Of a DNA stretch of 64,000 bases, positions 51,618-63,465 are shown piece by piece. The stretch is taken from the NCBI GenBank assembly GCA_015680905.1, contig CM027380.1:15518001-15582000 (forward strand). The letters run 5' to 3'. The notes below the pieces were generated by a model. That model saw nothing but the letters and a program-made list of their open reading frames with translations, made no database searches and was not told the origin of the DNA. The position numbers were made by a program, and so were the translations under genes. How positions within the stretch are numbered: the stretch's first letter is position 1; every line of letters starts with the position of its first letter. Source of the DNA: Coptis chinensis (lineage: Eukaryota > Streptophyta > Magnoliopsida > Ranunculales > Ranunculaceae).

Positions 51618-53190
51618 GAAACTATCCCTGAGGTTTCAAAAAGTAATAAACGATGAGGTCGACAAACTCAAACAAGTCGGCTTCATCTAGAAAGTCGATT
51701 ACCCAGACGGGATCGCTAACATTGTAGCGGTTCCAAAGAAGAATGGCATAGTTTGCCTCTGCATCAACTTCACTAATGTCAACCAAGAGACACCTAAAGA
51801 TAGCTTCCCGTTACCTAGAATCAACCGACTTGTGGACCAAACTTGTGGCCACGAGCTCCTATCATTTATGGATGCGTACAGTGGATACAACCAGATCCCA
51901 CTCGTTGAAGAAGACCAAGAGAAAACGTCATTCATCACAGAACAGGGAATTTACTGCTATAATGTCCTCCGTTTGGCCTCAAGAACGCTAGAGCAACTTA
52001 TCAACGGCTTGTCACTGACATGTTCCAGGGCATGTTAGGTGATACCATGGAAGTCTATAGCGATGACATGGTCATCAAGAGCAAGAAAGAAGGTAACCGC
52101 CTCACTCACCTTGAGTAAGCATTTTCCAGATTACGCCGAACTCGGATAAAGCTGAATCCAGAAAAATGTCTTTTTAGAGCGTCATCCGAGAAGTTTCTGG
52201 GATATCAAGTCTCACAACGAGGGATCGAGGCCAACCCAGACCAAATCCGAGCATTCTTGGACATGCCCCATCCAAAGACAAAGAAGCAAATACAGAAGCT
52301 ATCAGGAATGGTTGCAGCATTCAACCGATTCATTTCAAGGGCGTCAGACAAATGCTGACCTTTCATGCAACTTTTTAAAAAAGGAGAATAGTTCTCATGG
52401 AATGACCAGTGCCACCAAGCGTTCTCCACCCTCAAAGAATACCTGACGACACCACCCGTCCTAGCAAAGCCAACAAATAGAGAAATGCTGGGGCTTTATC
52501 TAGCAGTGTCGGACTTTGCTATCAGTTCGGTTCTCTTCAAAGAAGACAACAACTCAGAGAAACCGATCTACTTTACAAGTAAGACGCTAACTCCAGCTGA
52601 AAAGAACTACTCTTACATTGAAAGAGCAGTACTCGCATTATTATATTCTGTAAGGAAGTCCAGGCCTTACTTTCAAACATGTCCAATCAAGGTACTCACC
52701 GACCTCCCACTGAAGAAAATCCTCCTCAAGGAGAATAAAACAACTTGCATGGTAGTATGGGCAGAAGAACTCGGGGAACATCACATCGAGTTCATCCCAC
52801 GCACCTCTCAGAAAAAGCAGGTCGTTGCAGATTTTCTAGCAGATTTTCCTGTCGACAACCTAAATTGGGAACCAGAAATAGATATCCCACCCATGACGAA
52901 GCAAGGTAAGTCCATCTAGTCTCTCTTTGTGGATGGATCTAGCAACCTTGGAGGAAGTGGAATTGGAGTAGTATTAGTGTCCCCAGATGGAGCTATGATG
53001 GAGAAATCGGTTTGCATTGATTTTGTGACCTCCAACAACAAGCCGGAGTACGAGGCACTAATCATGGTGCTTAGAATGGCGCTATAGCTCGGTGTATAAG
53101 AACTTCAAGTCTTTAGTGACTCGCAATTGGTTGTTCACCAGATTGCTAAAGACTACACTACCCATGAAGGTAACCTTTCTAAATACATTC
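51618..53190 (+). pseudogene. Reverse transcriptase and RNase H (Tat element)
   Basis: RT blocks appear in order: VINDEVDKLKQVGFI, a TAG at 51687, VAVPKKNG, SFMDAYSGYNQIPL, a frameshift near 51970, then YSDDMVIKSK (YSDD at 52056-52067) and FLGYQVSQRGIEANPDQI. The first RNase H follows at 52485-52919 (DFAISSVLFKED, LTPAEKNYSYIERAVLALLY). A second RNase H starts LFVDGSSNLGGSGIGVV at about 52923 and breaks up after 53080. The double RNase H is a Tat-lineage trait. Stops at 52116, 52357 and 52388 rule out activity. Confidence 0.82.
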
Positions 53191-53220
53191 AAATTGTTTA
53201 TTAATTACTTCATTCTTTCA

Positions 53221-54644
53221 AGAAAGCCACAATACACCACTTTTTGCGATGACAAGAACTGCCACGCGGACAGTTTAGCTTACCTAGCTACTCAAACACC
53301 GAACTACTCCCCTAGACAATTACTCATTGAAGTAATTGACCGTCCTGCTTACCAAGCTAAGCACGCCCTAGAAATCAGCGACCTGTGCCCACTTTCTGAG
53401 AATCAGATGAGTCAAACATGGATGAAGCCCATCATAGAGTACATCCAACACGGTACACTCCTAGAAGAGCGTGCCAAAGCCAGACAAAATCCATATCAGG
53501 CACGTCATTACTGCTTGGTAAATAACAAGTTATACCGAAAGTCTGCTGGTGGACCTTATCTGAGGTGCATAATCCCAGAACAAGGTCAGTTGATTTTTGT
53601 AGAAATTCATGAGGGCGAATGCGAGGACCATACTGGAGGTCGCTCTTTGGCTCACAAAGCGATCTCCTAGGGTTACTTTTGGCCACGAATGCAAGTCAAT
53701 GCCAAAAAGTATGTGCTCAAAGCATCAAATGCTAGACATTTGGCCACAATATCATCCAACCAGCTCGCGAGTTAATCAACATTGCAAGCCCTTAGCCATT
53801 CCACATGTGGGGCTTGGACATCATGGGACCATTCATCCCACAAAAAAGCACTGGCTTTCGGTTCGTCTTGGACGCAACTGATTACTTTACTAAGTGGGTC
53901 GAAGCAATCCCCTTAGCTTATGTGAAAGAATCACACATCAGAAACTTTATCTGGACACACATCATCACCAAATTTGGCTTGCCACACACACTGGTAATGG
54001 ATAACAGTTCCCAGTTCAAAGGAAAAATAGTTAAGGAGTTTCTGGCCAAGTGGAATATCGTTCATGCATTTTCCACTGCCCAATACGCTCAAAGGAATGG
54101 CCAAGTAGAAGCTAGCAACAAGGCAATTCTGGAAAATATGAAGAAAAAGATTGAAAAGAACAAGAGCCAATGGCCAAATCAGTTAGAAAACATTATGTGG
54201 GCCCACCACACTACAACTCGCTCTAGCAGGCGAGTCGCCATTCTCTTTATGCTATGGCACAGAGGTCGTTATTCCCATCGAACTGACAATCACTATGACT
54301 CGGTCAGAACTCATTGAGTTTGGACACAATGACTCTGTCCTAGCTCGAGAGGTCGACTTACTGGAAGAATGCCGCGACCTAACCGCCACCAGAGTGGCAT
54401 CTTACCATCAAACTCTAAAAAAGTCCTACAACAAGCGAGTCAATCCTCGATCCTTTCAACCTGGTGATCTAGTTCTGAAAAAGACTCAAAATGACTCTAA
54501 GCTAGCACCAAATATGGGAGGGTCCATACATAGTGGAACACGTCGTCGGCAATAGAGCGTATTAGATCAAGACCCAAGAAGGGAAACCATTACCACGCCC
54601 TTGGAACACTTATTTATTAAAGAAATTTTATCAATAAAAGTGTA
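53221..54644 (+). pseudogene. Integrase (Tat element)
   Basis: A zinc-binding region (HEGECEDHTGGRSLAHK) starts near 53606 and continues out of frame. The catalytic core follows at 53805: GLDIMGPF, FVLDATDYFTKWVEA, LVMDNSSQF, NGQVEASNKAI, supplying D, D and E of the triad. The C-terminal part (YNKRVNPRSFQPGDLVLK) lies in another frame and ends near 54644. It would have inserted the cDNA; it is now broken by at least two frameshifts. Confidence 0.8.
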
Positions 54645-54799
54645 ATGTTTTGCAATCCATATTTCTATTTAGTACAGAGTTTGGTGTAATTTACTTATGT
54701 TCATTATTACAACCTTCTCCGGTCAAATTCATCAACAAGACATGGAATTCGCACTGAAAGCACCACCAAGATATACCGCGCCTCTCAAAGACTTCTCTC

Positions 54800-55660
54800 G
54801 AGTTTCAACGCTCTCAACGAGCAACATGCTCTCCGTGAGCAGCACGCTCTCTTCAGCTTATAGGTTCCAGAGCCTCTCTAATTCTCACTAGTTAAGGACC
54901 TATGATTCTAGGATCAACTCAGTGAGAACGCTCTCAGCGAGCACTACGCTTTCTTAAGCTAACACGCTCTCAACGAGCAACGCGCTCTCTGTGAGCAGCA
55001 CACTCTCTTCAACTTATAGGCTCCAGAGCCTCTCCACTTCTCACTAGTTGAGGACCTATAATTCTAGGATCAACTCAGTGAGAACGCTCTCAGCGAGCAC
55101 TACGCTTTCTTAAGCTAGCACGCTCTCCGTGCAACACGCTCTCCGTGAGCAGCACGCTCTCTTTGAGCTTATAGGCCCCAGAGCCTCTCCAATTCTCACT
55201 AGTTGAAGACCTACAATTCTAGGATCAACTTAGTGAGAATGCTCTGTGAGCAATACGTTTTCTTAAGCTAACACGCTCTCCGTGAGCAGCACACTCTCTT
55301 GAGCTTATAGGCTCCAGAGCCTCTCCAATTCTCACTAGTTGAGGACCTATAATTCTAGGATCAACTCAGTGAGAACGCTCTCAGCGAGCACTACACTTTC
55401 TTAAGCTAACACGCTCTCAATGAGCAGCACGCTCTCCGTGAGCAGCACGCTCTCTTGAGCTTATAGGCTCCAGAGCCTCTCCAATTCTCACTAGTTGTAG
55501 ACCTATAACTCTAGGATCAGCTCAGTGAGAACGTTCTCAGCGAGCACTACACTATAGGCTAGCATGCTCACTCGAGCTATCAGGCTCCATAGCCTATACA
55601 GTTCTTACTAGTAGGCAACCCACAAATGAGAACGTTATCTACGAGCAAAATGCTTCCCTA
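54800..55660. repeat. About six tandem copies of a ~150-bp repeat
   Basis: Units start about every 150-158 bp near 54807, 54960, 55118, 55265, 55405 and 55555. Each contains ACGCTCTC...GAGCA motifs, CTTATAGGCTCCAGAGCCTC, CTCACTAGTTGAGGACC and GATCAACTCAGTGAGAACGC. The last copies are more divergent. The block lies between pol and the antisense genes. Such satellite-like repeats are common after pol in Tat elements. Confidence 0.9.
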
Positions 55661-56046
55661 AGCTAGTTCTCAGGCTTCATAGCCACTATATGCCATATTC
55701 ATTATGAACAAAACAATAAGTACAAGCAATCAAGCATAAATAAATAGCATGCATTCCATAAACCTCCATCAATTGAACTGCCTGAATAGATTCAGGAAAC
55801 CAGTTCACGAATCCACCGATCTGCTGGGTCTACCTAAGAAATCTAGATCGGTATTTTTACAACTTTTGAAAATATCAAATTGCCACTTTCGTGGAAATCA
55901 GTTCGTCCTGTATCTATACCAAAAAGGCAAACTGCCCAGGCGAGCCTGAGAAACCAGCTCTATTGTTTAAGTCTCTTACAGAGAGGAGAACAAACAAAAC
56001 ATTCAAAATTTTCCAACTTACAAGAGAACAAATCCAGCATTCATAG

Positions 56047-57041
56047 TCAAGTATCAGCAACAACATGTTTATCCTTAGGAGCAGCACTGGTCGAGGGAGT
56101 GTGCCTTGTATCTCTAGGTACAACATGCATACTCGTACCCAGAGCCCCACAGTTACTAGCCTCATTCAACTGTAAGTATTTCTCATCCAGCTCGGCATAT
56201 TCGACACAGGCCACGTCGTATGCACCTTGCGCCTTGCGAGCAACCCCCAGTCAATGCTTGGCGTACTCTGTCACTTCGGCTAGCTTTTCCTGCAAGTCCT
56301 TCATCGAGTTAACTAGCATTGACTTCTCATTAGCAACGTCCCGGTATTTCTTTGTCATCACTTACAATTTCTTCTTATCAGCTCCCCATGCAGCTCACAT
56401 GCATCCCAGCTCGACTTTAGCACTATCATCGTTGTTAGCACGTTGAACAGTATTTTTCAGCTTATCATACCCAACAAGGAACTACAAGTAAAATACCAAT
56501 GTTAAGGTCGCCCATCCAGCAACAGGAGGACATATCAGATGAAGAACTTACCAAACAACAAGCCATATCCATGGTCCCTAGCAACGCCCCCATATCTTCA
56601 TCTTCAACCCCCCACCTTATCACCGTCCAACACTATCCCTTCAAGAAGGCAGGTCGCTATGGGTGTCGAGTGGAAGCTGCAGTCAGAACGTTTGACAGCA
56701 CGCTTCTTCCCCGTCTTCCCAACGTAGAAGAACTCGCTCCCTACGTCACTAGAACGTTGTGCTGAGCTACCACCAGCACCATCTTGGCCTTGACCTAGGT
56801 TACCACGGTCCCCATTAGGCAGGTTGGCCCCATCCCTCCAACTAGGGGACTTGAATATAATGCCCTTAGTAGAGCGACCTGCACTTTTGGGTCGCTTGTT
56901 ACTCTTGGCCTCAGAAGTAACAACCTTCATTTTGCCACAATCAACACGACGGCGAGGTTCAAACTCAATCTCTTCCATTACAAGGGGGGAGGCTTCCCTT
57001 GTCCCTTCATCTTCAGCAGCATTCTCACGTCGTCTAGCCAT
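56047..57041 (-). pseudogene. Second, shortened copy of the antisense gene
   Basis: The minus-strand segment 57041-56604 encodes a basic, low-complexity region (PLVMEEIEFEPRRR, GQGQDGAGGSSAQRS) like exon 2 of the longer gene (PLDLEVISFKPRERS). Exon 56481-56047, after acceptor ACTTGTAG, encodes a coiled-coil (FLVGYDKLKNTV, VEYAELDEKYLQL, GALGTSM) that parallels exon 3 of the longer copy (IVSGYQKLKEIA, AEFLELEAKYKAF, GAPSTS). Several stops interrupt it. Flanking DNA is duplicated too: GAAATCTAGATCGG occurs near 55838 and 57637. It is therefore a tandem duplication of the antisense unit with the 5' exon lost. Confidence 0.65.
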
Positions 57042-57824
57042 GGTAGATTATTTAAACACCCAACGGTCAGCAACACAAAGCAACACAGACAGAAAAAGCA
57101 TAACAAAAAAAAACACCTACCTGAGATGAAAAGAAGCTTGCGCAAGAAATTGGGAGCAGCAGCGTCGCGAAATGGTAGAGCAGATACTTTTGATCGTCCA
57201 GACACAGTTCTCTTGTTTATGTTCAAGTAACGTACCTTCCTAAGGCACATCATAATTACATCGAGACGCCAAACGTCAAGCCACCTGGTAACCATCATTT
57301 CATATTCGTAACTGTTTATATTACCACACATGACAAGCACGTGCTACATACGATCTCCTTTCATCAGGGCGCTCTATGAATGAGAACGCTTCATAAGAGT
57401 GAGACGCTAAGATTAAATGGCAAGACGCCTAGTCAGGTTGATTGGTTACTTAGCCTCACCCACTTTTATCAAGGATCGCACACACAGCCTAGACAATTAC
57501 AACAATATCATGAGTCGCATATTCAAACCATCAACGAACTAAACAAAATGAAGAAGCTAAAACAAGCATTGCATAAAAGCAAAAGGACAAACTGCTCCAG
57601 TTCGTCTACAAGCCGAACTGTTTAGTCTACTCAGGAAATCTAGATCGGCTAGATAGCATTCATCATTATAGGCTCCCCCCAGAATAATACAGGGAACCTA
57701 TTAGTTCAACATTTACACAACCAACAAAGACAGGCGAACTGCCCAGGTTACCCTAGGAAACCAGCTCTAATGTATCGCAACTTACAACATCAACACAACC
57801 AAAAGTCACTCTCAACTCATAATT

Positions 57825-60147
57825 TCAAGACAAAACTGACATAGTTTCGGTAGACAAGGGGTCCAGTACGTCCTCTGTAGCGTTCTCATCACCTGCCGCA
57901 AAAGAGAGACCAGTAGCATCCACAGTCACAAACACGTCCGGCACAACACCCTCAACTTAAGACTCAATGACCTCTTGAGCAGGAGCAGCAGAAATAGGAG
58001 CATCACATGCATCTCCCAGTATGGGTACAATTGATGTACTGGGAGCCCCGCGATCATGCACCTCTTTGAAAGCTTTGTATTTTGCCTCCAGTTCAAGGAA
58101 TTCAGCATCCAAATCTTCATACGCAGCCTCCTGAGCGACATCTTTACAATGATGAGCATACTTAGTCAACCTACCAATCTCCGTCCTAGCAGCATCAAGT
58201 TCTACCCTTGATTCTTCAAGCTTCAGATCTTTTCCATTCAACTCGGTACTCATCACTATCTTTTCATAACAAACGTTCTGATGCTCTTTCTTCAGCTCGT
58301 CTAGCTCCTTGCGATCAATAGCATACGCCTCCTAGACATTCTTTAGCTCATCACTCAGCTTGGCCACAGACTCCCTGTCCGATTCTGATATCTGAGCGAT
58401 CTCCTTCAGTTTCTGGTATCCACTCACAATCTACACACACAAAAGTACAACAATAGTCGGTAATTGACATGCACATACAAAACTAAGGAACAAGATTTGA
58501 AGAGCATCACTTACCAGGAAGTGGGCTATGTCCATTCGCCTCAGATTATCGGCAAGACCTTTTGTGTCCAGTTCCTTACGGCTGCCATCTAGAGAAATGT
58601 GGTCGAGCAGGCAAGACACAATCTTACTTAACCTGAAGCCGACATTAGTTCGCTTCACAGTTCGCTACACACCCTGGTTATCCTCGAATGCCATTTGACA
58701 TTCCAGATTGTCATAAGCTATAACCGAGTTCCCACTAACCTTACTCGGGGACTTCAACTTCGCCGACAAGCTGGGTTCTCGAGAAGCTGGAGGTAAGCTC
58801 TGGCCGACCTCAAAGGTCTCCAAGTCCATGAGTGGTGCAGGCCGCGACCTGGTGTTATGAGCGGTCTTACCACCAACTAGTTCCCCACCAGAAGCACCCC
58901 CAGCATCTGAGCCATCCCCAAGCACATGCTTCGCAGCCTTGGCAATCGTAGCAGCGTGATGCTCACTCATCTCAGCCTTCCTCTTCAGCGAGCTGCTACG
59001 CTCGCGCGGCTTGAAGCTGATAACCTCCAAGTCCAAGGGAGAGCCACTAGACCCCCCTTCAGGTCGCCCACTCGACCCACCAACTCCCGAGGCACCAGCA
59101 CCTCCGGTGGATCGCTTAGGGCCAGTACGACCTCAGTTCCGATCTTCCCTTGTCACCAGATCGCTTTTCCGCTTATCCATCGCTGCTTCACTAATTTGAC
59201 CCCGAGCTCTTTTCTTCAGATCCCTCCTCTTCCCCTTGATCACACGACCTCCTCACTCTACAAAATAATGTGCGACCTCAGGCAATTTCTCCCATTTCTG
59301 AGCTCGAGATAGCTTTGTAAAATTTTCTATTATCGACCGCTTAGTTCGCTTCTTTATAGTGAGCTCTACAAAAATAGCAAAGACACAAATTAGTCAAAAT
59401 ATCAACAATTCAAACAGCAAGACAGCAGAACAACACACTCTTACCCACCAGTAAAATTGCAAATCCTAGTTTGCAAACTGCATTCTCACAGAAGTTCCCC
59501 ACTAACAGCAACGACTTCCTCTCCCAAGCCTCATTGCTTACACTATCCAACACGCTCGATTTCCTAATCAACATTTGCAAGCTAAAGTTAAAAGCGCTAG
59601 ATTGCTTTACCGTGTAATGCTCAATAATGTCAGCGACCTCTATGCGGTATTCACCACTCACATTCAGCAAATCAAATACCTTAAGCAGCCGCCAGGTGTT
59701 ACCCACAAACTGGCAGGGCACTTTCCAGCAGAACATCAAAAAATCACAAGTTAGCTTCGAGAACGATATCCTCATACCGGCCCTTAGCTGCCCCTCGCAG
59801 ACTACTATTCCGAAGTTCAGTGGCATATACTTCTCACTGAACACATTTACGCTCTTATCCAATTCGTGTATTTCCAGGTTGTCTCCCTGAATGTCGTACA
59901 CTTCCCTTATATTAGCGAAAGCCTTCGTGGCACGCTTATCTACAACCCTAGGGGGCAACCCACTAGAAGCTGACCCTTCATCATGACCTGAAGTACTAGC
60001 TACAGCAGCAGCAGATTCAGATCATACCTCCTCCTCCACATCCTCAACCCCAAATTCCACTGATTCTTCCCTCTCATCCTCCATTTCCCTACATCTCAAC
60101 GATATCTCTCGAATCTCCTCAGACAGAGTATCATCCGAATTAGACAT
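57825..60147 (-). pseudogene. Spliced antisense gene (aORF) of the Tat element, 719 codons
   Basis: Three minus-strand exons, 60147-59445, 59365-58515 and 58430-57825, have GTAAGA/GTAAGT donors and TTTTGTAG/GTGTGTAG acceptors. The introns are 79 and 84 bp, and all phases agree over 2160 nt. The acidic N-terminus (MSNSDDTLSEEI) is followed by a hydrophobic-patterned domain (GDNLEIHELDKSVNVF, MLIRKSSVLDSVSNEAW), a basic Gly/Ser-rich middle and a C-terminal coiled-coil with an Ala/Pro/Thr tail. About six in-frame stops (first at 60022-60024) make it a pseudogene. A TATA box lies 190 bp upstream. Known: antisense extra ORFs between pol and the 3' LTR have been described in Tat-lineage elements. 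Their function is unknown and I recognise no enzymatic motif. It was likely a structural or regulatory protein; that is inference. Confidence 0.72.
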
Positions 60148-60331
60148 TCCTTTTTTTTAGTAACTATAAATCCTAAACAAGACAACCTAAAGACGACCTA
60201 ACAATTCAACGAAACTAACAAGCATATAAGAAAAATTAGCAGCAACAATGGTGGAAGCACTAACATAAAGTGTTTTTAGTCTCGTCGATTTTGGAAACGA
60301 AACAAAAAATGACTTTTCGAACCTCCAAAAG

Positions 60332-60343
60332 TTATTTTATATA
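60332..60343 (-). promoter_or_regulatory. TATA box of the antisense gene
   Basis: TATATAAAATAA on the minus strand, about 185-195 bp upstream of the ATG at 60147, with no intervening ATG-rich ORF. Confidence 0.55.
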
Positions 60344-60644
60344 ACCGCCCCTCCAGTTCCCAATGCATCATGATTACAACCTACGCCCTAGCCCACACAC
60401 ATATACCAAGGACCTGTCTTTTCAAGATTCCAGAAAAAGCGACGACATGTTTCCTCACCAACTGCTCAGATTCTGTCACGTGCGAGTCGGCGTGCCAACT
60501 AGCTCCTCATATCAGTTCATCATACAACACGAACTGATTTACATAGTACGGTGAGTATTTTCACGCCAGTTCGCTTCTTCACTCATGCTCAACACGCGCG
60601 ACCGTTTTCTCTCAGCAAGTCGCTTCAATGCATAGCACGCCCTA

Positions 60645-62167
60645 TGATAAAAGGGAAAACGATAGTTTTACATACGAATAAGTAACGAAACTCAACGCAA
60701 GTAAAACTAAAACTAATTTCTTGCTTATATTATCAAAATTTTCTACTCTAGATGCTATTGCAATATAGTTGGAATAGAAAATTCGTTCTAATCCTAGTTC
60801 TTTAGAATTTAATGTTAACTACGATTATCAGTCTATCAAAGTTAATGAGAGTAACGACGGAATTATACTACGATGGGAAACTACTAATCAAGATACGATA
60901 ATTCAAACTATAGAATTACTAATTTGACAATATGATGAGGAATTAGGGGGATTTGATTCCACCTTAATTCGACTTAATCAACTAGCGAGGAATTGTCGTA
61001 ATCCAAATTGCAATGCTTTCGCATAACAATTGGGTCTTCCTAATTCCTAATTGTTCATGGTAATCTACCAACTAACAACTAGCATGTGAAACAATCAAAC
61101 CCATTCTCATGGTGAACTAATTGCTTTCTAGAATGGAATAGAATATTACGAACTATTCTAAGCTAACAACAATCAAGTTTTCATCAAGGCTTCTTCAAAC
61201 CCCTCTAATGGAGGTTTTAGCCTTGAATTATCATACTATCATTGATATATAAACAATAACAAGACATGAATAAAGAATATAAATTTACATATTTGATTTA
61301 AAATGAAAGTCTAATCATGCAAGATTAAATTAAAACTAGTAATGATTATTAACTAAATCTATGAATTAAAGCTAAAATGATTTAATGAAATGAAACTAGA
61401 ATTATCAATAGCTAACTAACTTTATTGATCTAATGAATAATAACAATAAACTGATTCAAAACAAGATAATAAAACTAATTAATGGAGTCTAAACTAATTT
61501 ATTTTCTAATCAACTAATTCTATTCAATGTAAAAACTAGATCCAAAACAAGTTCTTGGATAATGGCTAAGTAAAAAAACTAGATGCTTCAGAGCTAAGTC
61601 TTTGTCTCCTATCTGGAGGAGACAAGATCCAATTTTTCATGCAAGGGCTGAGGAGCCATGTTTTGGGCCGAAAAAATCGAGCCCAAAACCCAATTTCTTC
61701 AGTCCACTAGAGGCATTTTCAACTATATTTGACTTCAATAGTTTTTTCATCCACTTTTGCTCCTTTGATTGGGTTAAGGCTTAGACCATTGGAAATTTCT
61801 TTCTAAGTCGGTCGTTTTGACATAAGGTAGGCCCAATTCAAGTCTGAGTCCAAATATAGGGCCTTTGGAAGTTCTGCTGACTTTTGTGCACTTTGTTCTC
61901 CCCACATTGACTTTGACTTTTTAGCTTTGACCGGGCTTTAAATGAGCTTTTTCTCCTTGGATCTTGGCCTTTAATTATAGAACTTCTTAACAACTAACCC
62001 TCACTCCATTATCTCGCAAAAGGGGAGCATTTTTGCACATATCCGACTCCAATGCCTGAAATATATAAGAACACGATAAAAAGCACTAACTCTTACTTAT
62101 TAATCACATAATTGGTCAAAAGCAATATTGTTAAAGGGGTTAAAACTATATTTTTGGGCTCTTATCA
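60645..62167 (-). mobile_element. LTR (minus) with polypurine-tract stub
   Basis: On the minus strand it starts TGATAAGAGCCCAAAA and ends CCCTTTTATCA, 1523 bp. Just upstream, at 62168-62185, is TTTGGGGGAGTGGTT, a polypurine tract. This is therefore the 3' LTR of a minus-oriented element whose body is cut off after about 70-80 bp. The flanking pentamers (CCCTA and AACCA) do not match, as expected for a broken element. Confidence 0.75.
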
Positions 62168-62249
62168 AACCACTCCCCCAAACAACATTTTGCTTGTCCT
62201 CAAACAAATATGAGAAATTAACATAAGTGACCAAAAAATGGTGTCAATT

Positions 62250-63465
62250 ATGTGCAGAAATGTGTCACCTTGGCGAGATAAAGGAGCAAGGGTTGGTTAC
62301 TAAGAAGTTCTGTGATTAAAGGCCAAGATTCAAGGAGAAAAAGCCTTTAAAAAGCCCGGTCAAAGCTGAAAAGTCAAAGTCAACGCGGCGTAAACATCGC
62401 AAGTTAAGCGAACTTTCGGGCCCATATCTTTGGACCCAGACCTCGGAATTGGGCCTACCTTATGTCAAAACGATCGGCTCGGGAAGAGATTTTCAATGGT
62501 CTAAACCTTGACCCAATCAGAGAAGCAAAAGTAGATGAAAAGTCTATTGAAGCAAAATCCAACTGAAAAGGCCTCTATGGACTGAAAAAATTGGGTTTTG
62601 GGCTCGATTTTCCGGCCAAAAACATAGCTCCTCAGCCCATGCACGAAAATGTGGATCTAGTCTCCTCCATTTCAACACACAAGACTTAACTCTTAAGCTT
62701 TCTAGTTTTGTAGGTAGCCATTAGTGAATAATTATAGATCTAGTTTTCTCTCCATTAATTAGTTTTCATATCTTGTTTTAGATCATTTGGAATCATTAGA
62801 TTATTATTGATTAGATCAAATAAGTAAATTTACAATCTTTAATATTATGTCTTGTTTAAATTCAATTGGAAATGATAGTTTAATGACTCTAGGCTAAACC
62901 TCCATTAGAGGGGTTTGAGGGAGCCTTGATGAAAGCTTGATTGTTGTTAGCATAGAATAGTCGTAATTTTCCATTCCAATCTAGAAAGTAATTAGTTCAC
63001 CATGAGAATGGATTTAATTGCTTCACATGCTAGTTGTTAGTTGGTAGAGATTACCATGAACAATTAGGGATTAGGAACACCCAATTGCTATGCAAAAGCA
63101 TTGCAATTCGGATTACAACGAATCTTTACTAGTTAATTAAGTCGAGTTAAGATAGAATCAATCCCCCCTAATTCCTTCTCATAGTATCAATTTAGCATTT
63201 CGTAGTTGAATTATCGTATCTTGTTAGTATAATTTGCATCGTAGTATAAATTCAATCATACTCTCATTGACTTTGGATAGACAGATAACCTTAGGAAACA
63301 TTGAATACTAAAGAACTAGGAGTGGAACAAACTTTCTACTCTAAACGTATTACATTGATAAGAGAGTTGAAAACTTTGATAATTAGCATCGTAAATAGCT
63401 TTAGTTTTACTTGCGTTGAGTTTCATAGCTTATTCGTAGGTAAAACTATCATTTTACTTTTATCA
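62250..63465 (+). mobile_element. Partial LTR (plus), inverted mate of the preceding LTR
   Basis: It mirrors 60645-62040 as a diverged reverse complement. Matching landmarks include GAAGTTCTGTGATTAAAGGC, the AAACCTCCATTAGAGGGGTT block and the end ACTTTTATCA at 63465. The first ~110 bp of the LTR, including its TG end, are missing. It is a second insertion or an inverted copy of the same family. Confidence 0.7.

Larger units (their letters stand above)
46506..60644 (+). mobile_element. Degenerate Tat-lineage Ty3/Gypsy retrotransposon
   Basis: In order on the plus strand: probable 5' LTR, primer-binding-like site, gag, protease, RT, two RNase H regions, integrase, a tandem-repeat block, and antisense genes on the minus strand. 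The TTGGCGTCGTCTGTGGG site after the LTR, the additional RNase H after the first, and the long post-pol region with antisense ORFs are Tat-lineage (Retand-like) hallmarks. Frames are broken by many stops and shifts. A foreign solo LTR (49710-51617) splits pol. No 3' LTR is seen before the LTR insertions at 60645 or to the end of the window. Confidence 0.8.
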
